64,000 bases of DNA, from NCBI RefSeq assembly GCF_008923725.1, contig NZ_WBPF01000021.1:807016-871015 (forward strand). Reading direction: 5' to 3'. Made by a program: the position numbers and the translations under genes. The notes below the pieces were generated by a model. The model ran no database searches. It was not told the DNA's origin and saw only the letters and a program-made list of their open reading frames with translations. Below are positions 44,773 to 53,616 of the stretch, piece after piece; the first letter of the stretch is position 1, and every line of letters starts with the position of its first letter. The stretch comes from Bacillus sp. CH140a_4T. GTDB lineage: Bacteria > Bacillota > Bacilli > Bacillales > Bacillaceae_G.

Positions 44773-45987
44773 ATGGCAACTCTCGGTGAAAAAATTAAAG
44801 TGTTACGTAAAGAAAAAAAACTTACACAAACAGAGCTGGCAGGTTCGAAACTTACAAAAAGTATGCTTAGTCAAATTGAAAATGGAAAAGCTACACCTTC
44901 CATGAAAACATTACAATATATCGCTGAAAAACTTGAATGTGAAGCGAGTTTTTTATTAGAAGATGATACTGGAGAAATTGTAGAACTCATTACAAAAATG
45001 GAGCAACTCATAAAGGAAAACAAATGTGATGAAGTGTATGAGACTTTACTACCTATCGTTCAAAAAGAGCTCCCTTCTACTTTAAATACGGCTCATATAT
45101 ACAAACAATTCGTAACTGCCGCGGTGATTATAAAAGATTACAACATTGAATCTTACGTAGAAAAAGCTGTTTCTATTTTTGAAAAATATAAGTTATACCG
45201 CGACAGTACGGAAACAAAATTAAAATTATCTTTTGCAATATTCACACGTAAAAAGTATGCAGAATGTTTACAACTTATATCTAATATTAGAAATGATTAT
45301 GAAGAGAAACATTTAGAAATGGATCTTATTATACATATTGATTTATGTTTATATGAAGCCATCATATTACTAGCATGTGGCGATTATGAAAAATGTGAAG
45401 AAACGATATTAGAGACACTCGCATTTTCAAAAAAACATCAAGTGTATTATAAAACAGATGTATTTTACCGAATTTTATCTTACCAAAAAGTCATTACAGT
45501 TGATAAAGAGCGTTATTTATATTACATAAAAAAATCTGAGCAATTTGCCATTTTTACAGAAGACACTTTATCCGCTGCAAATATACATATATTAAAAGCT
45601 TATTACTACAATACCGTTACGAATGAATATACAATTGCATTAGAACATTTAGAACAATTCCGAGAAAAACTAAAAGATGTACCAATTTTTCAAGAAGATG
45701 GACTTTATTATCTTGAAAAAGGAAAATCTTTGTATGGCTTAAAACGTTATAAGGACGCTTTGGAAACATTAAAACATGCTACCATACCAGATTATATGAG
45801 TCATCCACTTGATCAATCGTGGTTATTAACAGCTGGATCTTATCGTGCTCTTTGCTATATAGAACTTCAAGATAAAAAATCTGCCTTGAAAGAAGCAAAA
45901 GAAGCAGTTCAAGCGATAGATGGCTATCCTGATTCCATCTTCTCTTCATTTATTAAAGAAATATTACAAATAATACAAAAACTTTAA
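44773..45987 (+). CDS. HTH-TPR transcriptional regulator (RRNPP-like architecture)
   Basis: 404 residues. XRE HTH at residues 5-60 (KIKVLRKEKKLTQTELAG, SMLSQIENGKATPS) and then about nine helical TPR-like repeats to the C-terminus (for example YLEKGKSLYGLKRYKDALETL). This architecture is shared by PlcR, NprR and relatives, many of which sense short peptides, though no candidate peptide gene follows this one. It diverges from the MFS exporter and probably controls it. Confidence 0.85.
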   Translation: MATLGEKIKVLRKEKKLTQTELAGSKLTKSMLSQIENGKATPSMKTLQYIAEKLECEASFLLEDDTGEIVELITKMEQLIKENKCDEVYETLLPIVQKELPSTLNTAHIYKQFVTAAVIIKDYNIESYVEKAVSIFEKYKLYRDSTETKLKLSFAIFTRKKYAECLQLISNIRNDYEEKHLEMDLIIHIDLCLYEAIILLACGDYEKCEETILETLAFSKKHQVYYKTDVFYRILSYQKVITVDKERYLYYIKKSEQFAIFTEDTLSAANIHILKAYYYNTVTNEYTIALEHLEQFREKLKDVPIFQEDGLYYLEKGKSLYGLKRYKDALETLKHATIPDYMSHPLDQSWLLTAGSYRALCYIELQDKKSALKEAKEAVQAIDGYPDSIFSSFIKEILQIIQKL

Positions 45988-46053
45988 GAATGTCTCTAAA
46001 TGGTATATTATTCCTCTTTTTTAGCAAAGATAATAATGATGGGAGGAATATAA

Positions 46054-46233
46054 ATGAATATTCAACGTGCAAAAGAGCTTTCTGTGTCATCAGAACAAGC
46101 AAATGTCAGTTTTCAAGGCATGCCTGTTACAATTCAACACGTCGATGAAAACAACGAAACCGCCCGCATATATGAAGTAAAAAATCCAGGACGCGAATTA
46201 ACTGTTCCAGTTAATAGCTTAGAGGAAATATAA
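46054..46233 (+). CDS. sspH: H-type small acid-soluble spore protein SspH
   Basis: 59 residues; GGGAGGA eight bases upstream. Starts MNIQRAKELSVSSEQANVSF and ends GRELTVPVNSLEEI, matching the SspH family of spore-core proteins made in the forespore. Its presence shows an endospore former. Expression is expected from a sigma-G promoter; I could not place one with confidence. Terminator follows at once. Confidence 0.93.
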   Translation: MNIQRAKELSVSSEQANVSFQGMPVTIQHVDENNETARIYEVKNPGRELTVPVNSLEEI

Positions 46234-46267
46234 AAAATGCCACTTCGATTTTGAAGTGGCATTTTTC
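46232..46267 (+). terminator. terminator of sspH
   Basis: AAAAATGCCACTTC/GAAGTGGCATTTTT hairpin with loop GATTTT; it begins at the sspH stop. Confidence 0.92.
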
Positions 46268-46417
46268 TTCCTTTAGATTACTTATTGTAAATTTCTTCTA
46301 TCTTCTATTTTACAGGAGCTGAAAAAATAAGAATTTTCTACTTCTTTTCTTTTTGTGACCTGCTAAAATACAAACTATGGATTAATTATTCACACTATAC
46401 ATTAAGGTGGAAACATA

Positions 46418-46753
46418 ATGGCATCTAATTTAGAAAAAAACAAGTCTTATTATGCAGTTATATTCACTTCTCATTTATTAAATGATACGACAGATTATAG
46501 TAGCGTTGCCGAAAAAATGGAGGAACTTGCAAAGCAGCAACCTGGATTTTTAGGTGTAGAAAGTGCACGAGATCATTCCGGACTCGGAATCACAATTTCT
46601 TATTGGGAATCACTTGCGGCAATTGACAATTGGAAACAGAACGCCTTACATAAAGAAGCGAAAAAAAGAGGGCGTGAGCAATGGTATGAAAACTTCCACC
46701 TACGTATCTGCCTTGTTGAGAAAGAATTTAAGTTTCATAGAGGTACATTGTAA
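46418..46753 (+). CDS. Antibiotic biosynthesis monooxygenase (ABM) family protein
   Basis: 111 residues. Ferredoxin-like dimeric alpha/beta barrel with YYAVIFTSHLLN, ELAKQQPGFLGVESARDHSG, ITISYWESLAAIDNWKQNALH and the final EQWYENFHLRICLVE, typical of ABM proteins. Such proteins include cofactor-free monooxygenases and haem-degrading enzymes; the substrate is not evident. The next gene follows after 2 bp. Confidence 0.88.
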   Translation: MASNLEKNKSYYAVIFTSHLLNDTTDYSSVAEKMEELAKQQPGFLGVESARDHSGLGITISYWESLAAIDNWKQNALHKEAKKRGREQWYENFHLRICLVEKEFKFHRGTL

Positions 46754-46755
46754 CG

Positions 46756-47349
46756 ATGAAGAAAAAATTAGCTCTCGTTGTTGTTCATGAAATATATGGT
46801 GTAAACGACCATATGCATCAAGTTAACCAACACTTTACTTCATCTCATATAGATGTATTCTGTCCTAATCTTCTACAATCGCAACATGCATTTCATTATA
46901 GTGATGAAGAAAAAGCATATCATTTTTTTATGAATCATATTGGATTTGATGATGGAAAAGAGCAAATTGAAGAATTTATTAATTGCCTTTCTAGTAGTTA
47001 CACACATATTGGACTTATTGGCTTTAGTATTGGTGCTACCATCTCATGGCTATGTAGTAGCAATCCGAAAATAGATTTTATTATCGGATGTTACGGTTCC
47101 TGCATACGTGACTATATTCATATGAAACCAACATGTGCTACCTTACTTATTTTCCCTGAAAAAGAAGCTAGTTTTTCAGTACCCTCTTTCATTCAATCGT
47201 TGCAGCAACAAAAAAATCCTTTATTAGAAATAAAACAGCTACACGGTGAACATGGATTTCTAAATCCGTACACTGAAAAATATAACGAGCAATCTACAAA
47301 GCAAGCATACAATGCAATAGATTCATTTCTTGCAAGAACAATCTTATAA
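46756..47349 (+). CDS. Dienelactone hydrolase family protein
   Basis: 197 residues. Alpha/beta hydrolase with VVVHEIYGVNDHMHQVN at the start, nucleophile region IGLIGFSIGATISW (Ser in place of the usual Cys), and LHGEHGFLNPYTE supplying the late His. Two bp after the ABM gene, so cotranscribed. Substrate unknown. Confidence 0.87.
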   Translation: MKKKLALVVVHEIYGVNDHMHQVNQHFTSSHIDVFCPNLLQSQHAFHYSDEEKAYHFFMNHIGFDDGKEQIEEFINCLSSSYTHIGLIGFSIGATISWLCSSNPKIDFIIGCYGSCIRDYIHMKPTCATLLIFPEKEASFSVPSFIQSLQQQKNPLLEIKQLHGEHGFLNPYTEKYNEQSTKQAYNAIDSFLARTIL

Positions 47350-47716
47350 AGGAGAGTCAAATGACGCTTACATTATACTTAGTTTCATATTCATCGCCTT
47401 TATATTTGCGCTAACTAGCATTTTTATAACCGTAAAAAAAGGGGAGTTTTTCAAACGTCCCTACTTACAGTCTATTATCGTTTGCATTTTATTTTTTACC
47501 AATTGGATCTTATATTTAACATCTTTTTATTCGTTACTCCCTGAGAAAGTTAGCGAGTTCATATTCCTTCCCATTTGGTTTTTCCTTTGTATTTTGGGAT
47601 GTATCGTTTTCTGGCGCGAATGGAGAAACAATCGTGTGTTCTCAATATGTGTTGGCTTCCTTTCCTTTATTAGTTTTCTATTTGGGTTATTGTTGTTAGT
47701 TCTTTCGGGGATGTAA
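47330..47716 (+). CDS. Small four-helix membrane protein, start region apparently frameshifted
   Basis: The open frame encodes four hydrophobic helices (IILSFIFIAFIFALTSIFI, SIIVCILFFTNWILYLTSF, IFLPIWFFLCILGCIVFW, GFLSFISFLFGLLLLVLSG). Its only upstream starter is a TTG inside the previous gene with no ribosome site. A good site AAAGGAG (47348-47354) is followed by ATG at 47361 in the wrong frame (17 codons then stop). One added base after ATGA would give MNAYIILSF and join the two, so the start is probably broken by a one-base deletion. Function unknown. Confidence 0.5.
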   Translation: MQEQSYKGESNDAYIILSFIFIAFIFALTSIFITVKKGEFFKRPYLQSIIVCILFFTNWILYLTSFYSLLPEKVSEFIFLPIWFFLCILGCIVFWREWRNNRVFSICVGFLSFISFLFGLLLLVLSGM

Positions 47717-47721
47717 AACAA

Positions 47722-47756
47722 AAGGAAGAAAAGCCAACATTCAACTTTTCTTCCTT
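47722..47756. terminator. terminator-like hairpin between convergent genes
   Basis: AAGGAAGAAAAG/CTTTTCTTCCTT perfect 12-bp stem; T-runs are poor outside the stem. Confidence 0.6.
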
Positions 47757-47911
47757 CTATGTTTACCTTTAGTCTTCACTGTCACTGATTCACAAGGTGT
47801 ATAATATATTTGAGGTGTCGCCTTATCAACAAACATCATAAACGTAATGAAGCCGATAATAAAGAAAATAAACAACGTTAACAAAATTGCTCCTATCGTT
47901 AAAAGTATCAT
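47741..47911 (-). CDS. Small membrane protein (56 residues)
   Basis: ATG at 47911 preceded by GGGGTGGTG. One long hydrophobic helix (ILLTIGAILLTLFIFFIIGFI) and a basic tail ending KGKHRRKKS, so the C-terminus is cytoplasmic. Single cysteine at residue 40. Unknown family; too short for many gene finders but with normal signals. Confidence 0.6.
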   Translation of the reverse strand: MILLTIGAILLTLFIFFIIGFITFMMFVDKATPQIYYTPCESVTVKTKGKHRRKKS

Positions 47912-47973
47912 AACACCACCCCTATACCTTTCATGTTATTACACTTTTCGCTATTAAATGAGCGTAATCCTTT

Positions 47974-48285
47974 TTAGAAAAAGAAACGTAACAAAATAAT
48001 CACAATCACTCCCGTTAACACTGTACCTAATAAACTACGAGTATATATTGCAACAAAAAATGTTGGAATTGCTGCGATAAGGTAATCCCACTGCATCGTC
48101 TCATGCATAAATAGTACTTGTGCTAAAAGTGCTGCTAATATCGCAATTGGTATGTAATTTAACCATTTTAAACCCCAGTCTGGAATTTGTAGTTTACTAA
48201 ATACGAGTAGAGGTAAAATACGTGGCACGAGTGTGACAGCTCCTGCTGCTAGTAAAAGTAGTATTACGTCTAATCTCATTTCCAT
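47974..48285 (-). CDS. azlD: Branched-chain amino acid transport protein AzlD
   Basis: 103 residues, three to four helices; GAVTLVPRILPLLVFSKLQIP and LNYIPIAILAALLAQVLF are AzlD-family sequences. Small subunit of the AzlCD exporter for branched-chain amino acids or analogues. Overlaps azlC by 10 bp. Confidence 0.9.
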   Translation of the reverse strand: MEMRLDVILLLLAAGAVTLVPRILPLLVFSKLQIPDWGLKWLNYIPIAILAALLAQVLFMHETMQWDYLIAAIPTFFVAIYTRSLLGTVLTGVIVIILLRFFF

Positions 48286-49001
48286 TTTTCAATCACAACT
48301 CCAATCGTCGCAGCTAGTAATGTTGCGATAATAACCGCTATACTATCTGGCATAAATAAGTGTGAAACGTATGCAATCAAAATCGCTACAATTGCAACAG
48401 TAAGATGAATTGCTAGTTTCGGTTTACTACTTATGAGCTGAAGGACAAATAACCCGATAAACATTGCTGGTAATGCATAATCCATGCCGTACATATGTGG
48501 ATCTGGTATCCACTCACCAAACAACCCGCCAATAATAGTAGCAAGAATCCAATTTAAATATGCTGTAACATTTAAGCCCATCATCCATCTGTCGCCTACA
48601 TATCCTTTTTGCGCTGCGTGCTGCACTGCAACGCCGAACGTTTCATCTGTAATTTGAGAACCGATCATTACGTTTTTTACTAGGGGAAGTTTCGTAAAGT
48701 ACGGCGCGAGCGCAGCACTCATTAAAAGGTGGCGTAAATTAACAAAAAAGACGGTGAAAATAATTGCTGAAGCAGGAGCACCAGCTGCATACATACCAGC
48801 TAATATAAATTGGGCAGAACCTGCATAAATTAAAGTGGACATAAACGCAATTTCAATGATGGAGAAACCTGCTGTTTTTGCAATTACACCAGCTGCTATA
48901 CCGATGCTCAAATAACCAAATACAGTTGGTAAACAATCTTTTACTCCTTGCTGAAATGTATCATCACTCTGCAAAGCTACATGGGCCTGAGCTTTACTCA
49001 T
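48276..49001 (-). CDS. azlC: AzlC family branched-chain amino acid exporter subunit
   Basis: 241 residues from the ATG at 49001, nine bases after GGAGG; the frame extends three codons further to an ATG at 49010 that touches that site. Conserved PTVFGYLSIGIAAGVIAKTAG, SAQFILAGMYAAGAP and FFVNLRHLLMSAAL. Works with AzlD. The gene overlaps the TrmB-type regulator upstream. Confidence 0.9.
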   Translation of the reverse strand: MSKAQAHVALQSDDTFQQGVKDCLPTVFGYLSIGIAAGVIAKTAGFSIIEIAFMSTLIYAGSAQFILAGMYAAGAPASAIIFTVFFVNLRHLLMSAALAPYFTKLPLVKNVMIGSQITDETFGVAVQHAAQKGYVGDRWMMGLNVTAYLNWILATIIGGLFGEWIPDPHMYGMDYALPAMFIGLFVLQLISSKPKLAIHLTVAIVAILIAYVSHLFMPDSIAVIIATLLAATIGVVIEKWK

Positions 49002-49830
49002 CCGTATCATCCTCCATTCCTTCTAAAGTTCGTTTTCCTGTTACGACATGAACTAAATCTATATTTTCACGCCATAACGTATCTAACTTATCAGCCCCAA
49101 ATTCCTTCGTGATTTCTTCAACCATAATATCGTGCCGCACATACTCTGTAGCAACGAGAACTAAAGCTGGATCATACGTTGTAACAGCCCATGAAGTACT
49201 ATCATTTGAGAAATTCGCAATTAATACTTCCTCTCCATCACGAGCAATAACAGTTAAATGACCACCCATTCTCTTTTCAACAACGTGGGGCGTCATATAA
49301 TTATGGTGAAACGTCGTGCCTATTTTTTTATTGGGAGCGCCAAATAAGATTGAAAATATATGTACACCTTCCTCTTCCTTTTGACGAATATATGGCTCAA
49401 TTTCATGCACTTGATCTTCCCAAACAGAAATCCATAGCTCTTCCTTCGCCCTATTAATTATATTGCATATTTCTTTTACAACACGATCATTTGAGCGAAT
49501 ATGCGAAATTACATCTATTTGTCGCTCTTGTTCTAAACAATTTAATTTCCGGTCTAAAAATTCAAAGGACTTTTCAAAATCTTTTCGCATTCGATCCATT
49601 AGCTCCGTAGCTGGTACTGGTACATATTTCACTGGTTCAGTAGGAACGATATGCACTGCTCCTTTATCCATCAATTTACCGAGCACTTCATAAATCATCG
49701 AACGAGGTACTCCTGTTTGCTTACTCACTTCATACCCGGTTACTGGGGAATGTTTTAATAGTCCAATATACGCTTTACATTCATATTGGGAAAAACCTAA
49801 CTTTTGTAATTCCTTTATAATTTCATCCAT
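48994..49830 (-). CDS. TrmB family transcriptional regulator
   Basis: 278 residues from the ATG at 49830 (GAGGGA upstream). N-terminal winged helix (LGFSQYECKAYIGLLKHSPVTGYEVSK, VPRSMIYEVLGKLMDKGAV) and a C-terminal phospholipase D-like/TrmB effector domain. First gene of the TrmB-AzlC-AzlD operon, whose overlaps make it the evident local regulator; the usual azl regulator in B. subtilis is Lrp-like AzlB, so this is a different arrangement. Confidence 0.88.
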   Translation of the reverse strand: MDEIIKELQKLGFSQYECKAYIGLLKHSPVTGYEVSKQTGVPRSMIYEVLGKLMDKGAVHIVPTEPVKYVPVPATELMDRMRKDFEKSFEFLDRKLNCLEQERQIDVISHIRSNDRVVKEICNIINRAKEELWISVWEDQVHEIEPYIRQKEEEGVHIFSILFGAPNKKIGTTFHHNYMTPHVVEKRMGGHLTVIARDGEEVLIANFSNDSTSWAVTTYDPALVLVATEYVRHDIMVEEITKEFGADKLDTLWRENIDLVHVVTGKRTLEGMEDDTDE

Positions 49831-49964
49831 CAGCAATCCCTCACATTCTATATAACTCTCATCTCAAAACGATGCATGTATATTAGTAGTTATTACTATA
49901 CCTACTAATATAAAAAAACAGACCCGTAAAGTCAATTGATAATTCTGAAATTTAAACCTAAAAT

Positions 49965-49991
49965 AAAAAGCCTTCTTATGAAAGGCTTTTC
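49965..49991 (-). terminator. terminator of the FMN monooxygenase gene
   Basis: AAAAAGCCTT/AAAGGCTTTT hairpin; the reverse strand continues with TTTTTATTTT. Confidence 0.8.
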
Positions 49992-50007
49992 TCACGTAAC
50001 ACTCCTG

Positions 50008-51306
50008 TTATTTTAACTGCAATGATTTTGATGTATTTTCCTCCAAATGCTCCCGTAAAGTAGAGCCTGTATACTCTTCCCTAAATACACCGGCCTTCAC
50101 AAATAAAGGAATAACTTCACTAAAGAATAGATCTAGTGACTTTGGATGTCCTCCTGGAATAGCAATAAATCCATCTAACGCTCCGGCCTCAAACCTATCC
50201 ATAATTTGTTTCGCAACGTCTTGCGCTGTACCAACCGCAACCCAATGAGCCGAGCCAACAACTTCTGGTCGTTCTAGTATTTGTTCAACAGTTGGTTCAT
50301 TTTTAATAATGTAGTTGCGTAATAATTCAGCGTGTGTTTTACTGCGAACAGTTTGATCACGGCTTGGCAACATCTCTTCCGTAATCTTACTTTCTAGCGG
50401 AATCCCTCTCGCATTTAGTCCGAGAACCATTTCGAGTAACGAGTATCTCTTCTCTTTTGTGAGGTGTTGATGAGCTTGCCTATGCATTTCTAACGCTTCT
50501 TCATATGTATCACCTATAAAGAAATATAACCCAGGCAATACACGTATATCATCTTGCTTTCGGCCATGCTGTTCTGCTCTTCTTCTTAAATCTTGACGCA
50601 ATTCCATTCCTGACTCTAAATCCGGCGTTGCAGCAAAAATTGCATTCGCAACAGAAGCAGCGAAATTCCGGCCTGACTCTGAAGCACCAGCTTGGAATAA
50701 TGGCATTTCCCCTGAAATGTGCTGCGGAATATTAAGTGGACCTTTCACCTTAAAGTATTCGCCATTATGCTCAATAGGCTTTACCATCTCTCTAATCACA
50801 TCAGGATTATCTACTTTCAAAACTTCATTAGGATGACTTCCCCAAAGTTTTCTTACTAACGCTGTACATTCTGCCGCTTTCGCGTATCGTTCCTCTGATG
50901 ATGGCATCCCTTCCTCACCAAAGTTTTCAGCGCCGTCAATGGATGTAACAATATTCCAACCAACTCGGCCGTTACTAATCCAGTGTAAAGATTGTAATTG
51001 CCTCGCTAATATATATGGTGGATAAAACGACGTTGAAGCAGTCGTAACGACTCCAATTTTTTCTGTTGCATAAGCAATAGCAGTAAACAATAACGTCGGA
51101 TCTAAAATGACATTTCCCTTATTACGAGCAATTAAATCTGGGTGCGCCACTAAATAATCTGCTTTAAAAACAAAATCTAACTTCGATTTTTCTGCTCGTT
51201 TCGCTAACTCTACTTGTTCATCAATTCCCGAATCAAATATACACTCTTCCTCTTTCTTTCTCGAAATTAAACATAATCCAATGCAAAGTTGTTTTTTTGT
51301 AGACAT
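50008..51306 (-). CDS. NtaA/SnaA/DszA-family FMN-dependent monooxygenase (luciferase-like)
   Basis: 432 residues from ATG 51306; a GTG two codons earlier is closer to the AAGGGG site and could be the start. Luciferase-like barrel: FVFKADYLVAHPD, WISNGRVGWNIVTSIDGAENFG, PLFQAGASESGRNFAASVANAIFA, IPGGHPKSLDLFFSEVIPLF. The family oxidises chelators (NTA, EDTA), sulfur heterocycles or S-modified cysteines using FMNH2. No flavin reductase is adjacent. A perfect Fur box lies upstream, so it is probably made under iron starvation. Confidence 0.9.
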   Translation of the reverse strand: MSTKKQLCIGLCLISRKKEEECIFDSGIDEQVELAKRAEKSKLDFVFKADYLVAHPDLIARNKGNVILDPTLLFTAIAYATEKIGVVTTASTSFYPPYILARQLQSLHWISNGRVGWNIVTSIDGAENFGEEGMPSSEERYAKAAECTALVRKLWGSHPNEVLKVDNPDVIREMVKPIEHNGEYFKVKGPLNIPQHISGEMPLFQAGASESGRNFAASVANAIFAATPDLESGMELRQDLRRRAEQHGRKQDDIRVLPGLYFFIGDTYEEALEMHRQAHQHLTKEKRYSLLEMVLGLNARGIPLESKITEEMLPSRDQTVRSKTHAELLRNYIIKNEPTVEQILERPEVVGSAHWVAVGTAQDVAKQIMDRFEAGALDGFIAIPGGHPKSLDLFFSEVIPLFVKAGVFREEYTGSTLREHLEENTSKSLQLK

Positions 51307-51399
51307 ATACACACCATCCCCTTGTTTTAATTCACTTAGTTAAACAAATGTTGCTGTCATTATGAAATTCCATTCTGATGAAAATATATAAAATGATAT

Positions 51400-51414
51400 T
51401 GATAATCATTATCA
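51400..51414. promoter_or_regulatory. Fur box upstream of the FMN monooxygenase
   Basis: TGATAAT-C-ATTATCA, a perfect 7-1-7 Fur palindrome, extended on both sides by AT-rich matches. It is about 90 bp before the start codon. No other gene faces it: the flagellar operon ends convergent to it. Confidence 0.82.
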
Positions 51415-51447
51415 TTTTATGATGTAACAGTAATAAAAGCAATAGAT

Positions 51448-51475
51448 AAAAAAGACTCCCACTAATGGAAGTCTC
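51448..51475 (-). terminator. terminator of the flagellar operon
   Basis: AGACTCCC/GGAAGTCT stem just past the flgG-family stop; reverse strand runs into TTTTTTATC. Confidence 0.75.
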
Positions 51476-52249
51476 TTATCTCAATATTTCATTCGCTTCT
51501 TTTTCATAAATTTTATCAAATGAAGTCATAACGCGTTGTGACGCTGAAATCATTTTTTGATCTGTCATAAGATCAGCCATCTCTTTCGTCAAATCTACAT
51601 TTGAATTTTCTAGCATATGGTTTTTTACTATCCCTGTTCCGTTCGGTAAATCAGCAATGTTTCCTTCTGCTAGTGTAAAGCTTTTGTTCTCTCTTTGCAT
51701 GAGACGAGCATTCGCTTCTGCATCTACTGTTTTTGTTTGCAGGCGAGCAATATTATTTTGTGTTACTTCATCATATAATGTACCATCTGCTTGTACAGCA
51801 ACCTTTGCTCCTTCAGGAATACGAATACGTTCATTATTCTCTCCCATAACAAAAGCACCAGATGATGTTTGCAGATAACGATCACTATTTATTGTAAAAC
51901 TACCATCTCTCGTTAAAAACGTTTCATCGTTTTTAGATGTAACGAAAAATGATGATGCGCCGGCCGTACCGTCATCTAAAAAGAAATCTGTAGCACTATT
52001 TGTCATTTGTATATTTCCTTGTACTAAGTTCACATGCGTTGCGGCTGGTACTACAGCGTAATCAGTCGAACCGATATTTGTCACAGCTCCATCTCCGCGG
52101 CGATATGTGTCTTGTACATCAAATACTTTAGAAGTCATATTTTCTGCTTTAAATCCTGTCGTTTGAGCATTTGCAACATTATTCGAATGAACATTAATAC
52201 GCTGCATGTAATTCATCATACCCATAGAACCTATATAAAGACCGTTCAT
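51476..52249 (-). CDS. flgG: Flagellar basal-body rod protein, FlgG/FlhO/FlhP family
   Basis: 257 residues. N-terminal rod motif IGSMGMMNYMQRINVHSNNVANAQTTGFK and C-terminal VDLTKEMADLMTDQKMISASQRVMTSFDKIYE frame a middle domain with LTRDGSFTINSDRYLQT. Rod and hook proteins share these ends; distinguishing distal rod FlgG from FlhO/FlhP is not possible by eye. Last gene of the operon, 42 bp after flhF. Confidence 0.85.
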   Translation of the reverse strand: MNGLYIGSMGMMNYMQRINVHSNNVANAQTTGFKAENMTSKVFDVQDTYRRGDGAVTNIGSTDYAVVPAATHVNLVQGNIQMTNSATDFFLDDGTAGASSFFVTSKNDETFLTRDGSFTINSDRYLQTSSGAFVMGENNERIRIPEGAKVAVQADGTLYDEVTQNNIARLQTKTVDAEANARLMQRENKSFTLAEGNIADLPNGTGIVKNHMLENSNVDLTKEMADLMTDQKMISASQRVMTSFDKIYEKEANEILR

Positions 52250-52291
52250 ACTCGTTTGAATAAGGCGGTTGCCTTATCCTTCACCTCTTTT

Positions 52292-53602
52292 CTATGATGT
52301 TTGCAACATTTGTTTCGCTAAATGTTCAGCTGTAGCGATATGTATATGTTGCTTCACGTCTTGTCCGTCTGTCATTAATACAATTGGAGCCGATGATACT
52401 GCTGGAATTTTCAACAATTCACCACTACTTGCTGTTTCATCAAATTTCGTAAATACGATACCATCAATATGAATATCTTTGAAATTCGTAATGATTTCAA
52501 TCATATCTTTACTTTTCATCGACGCTGATAATGTTAAACAAATATAATCTGGCTCTACTTGCCCCATCGTTTCAATCATTTCTTCCACTGTTTCTGACGC
52601 ACGATAATTTTTTCCGGCGGTATCAATTAAAATATAATCGACGCGCGCTTCTTCTTTAAAATACGTAAGCGCTCTTGTCATTGCATATTCATCACGTACA
52701 GCGATTACTTCAAAACCGATTGTCTTTACGTAATCTTGTAGCTGCTGTACTGTTCCAATGCGCGAATGATCTGTCGTAATAAAACCGACTGTTTTTTTCT
52801 TACCGTGAAACTGCCATGCCATTTTCGCCAGTGTCGTCGTTTTTCCAACTCCAGTTGGACCGATTAATGCAATTGTTTGCACTTCTTTTTCAAAAACGTT
52901 TTCCGTGTTGAAATGGGATCTCATATCTTCCAATATATATCCGATCACTTCTTCTTCTGTAATCATCGTCGCATTCTCAAACTTCACTTTTAACTTTTCA
53001 GCATATGCATGAATGAAGTATTGTTCTACATCGTTTTGTTCTAGCATGCGAATTACTTTTTGAATAATAAACGGGACAGATTCTTGCTTTTCGTTCTTTA
53101 CAACCACTCCTTCTTTCTTGACAGGAACGACTTTTTTCACAGTTTTTTGCTTTTTCGTCTCTTTCGTTTCTTCCGTCTGTTTCACAACGACGATACCTTT
53201 TTCAAACAACTTTAATAGTTTCTCTTTCTTTCTTGTCCATTCTTCACTATTTCCTGTTTGCATCGCCGCGTATGACATAGAAGTCGTCACGTTTTCTAAA
53301 TTGTGCAGTACCGATTGAATTCCGTTCGCCTTCACAATTTGTTCTGAAGGATCATTCACAACTTCCATTAATTGTTCATGAAATTGAGCTGTGTCTTCGT
53401 TCACTTCTTCCTGTTTATCCTCTGGAAAAGCAACTAACATTTCATAATTCTTTTTCCAAAAAAACGGGATATTTCGTTTTACACTTTCATCGACAACGTA
53501 ATAATAATCTGTACCATATTGGTCAAATAACTTTCGATACAATTCATTTTTCGAAGCTGCTTTTATTCGCATTAACGCTTCTTTCTTTTCTGTATTTTCC
53601 AT
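52292..53602 (-). CDS. flhF: Flagellar biosynthesis GTPase FlhF
   Basis: 436 residues. SRP-type GTPase: N-terminal B domain (basic and acidic, residues 1-150), then N-domain and G-domain with GPTGVGKTTTLAKMAW, TTDHSRIGTVQQLQDY, DTAGKNYRASET and TKFDETASSG. Directs flagellar placement and number. The usual partner gene flhG does not follow. GGGGGTG ribosome site seven bases before the ATG. Confidence 0.95.
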   Translation of the reverse strand: MENTEKKEALMRIKAASKNELYRKLFDQYGTDYYYVVDESVKRNIPFFWKKNYEMLVAFPEDKQEEVNEDTAQFHEQLMEVVNDPSEQIVKANGIQSVLHNLENVTTSMSYAAMQTGNSEEWTRKKEKLLKLFEKGIVVVKQTEETKETKKQKTVKKVVPVKKEGVVVKNEKQESVPFIIQKVIRMLEQNDVEQYFIHAYAEKLKVKFENATMITEEEVIGYILEDMRSHFNTENVFEKEVQTIALIGPTGVGKTTTLAKMAWQFHGKKKTVGFITTDHSRIGTVQQLQDYVKTIGFEVIAVRDEYAMTRALTYFKEEARVDYILIDTAGKNYRASETVEEMIETMGQVEPDYICLTLSASMKSKDMIEIITNFKDIHIDGIVFTKFDETASSGELLKIPAVSSAPIVLMTDGQDVKQHIHIATAEHLAKQMLQTS

Positions 53603-53616
53603 TACTTCACCCCCTA

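Noticed and set aside
46000-46053. Sigma-G promoter for sspH
   Set aside because: Expected from family knowledge, but I could not find matching -35 and -10 elements with proper spacing.
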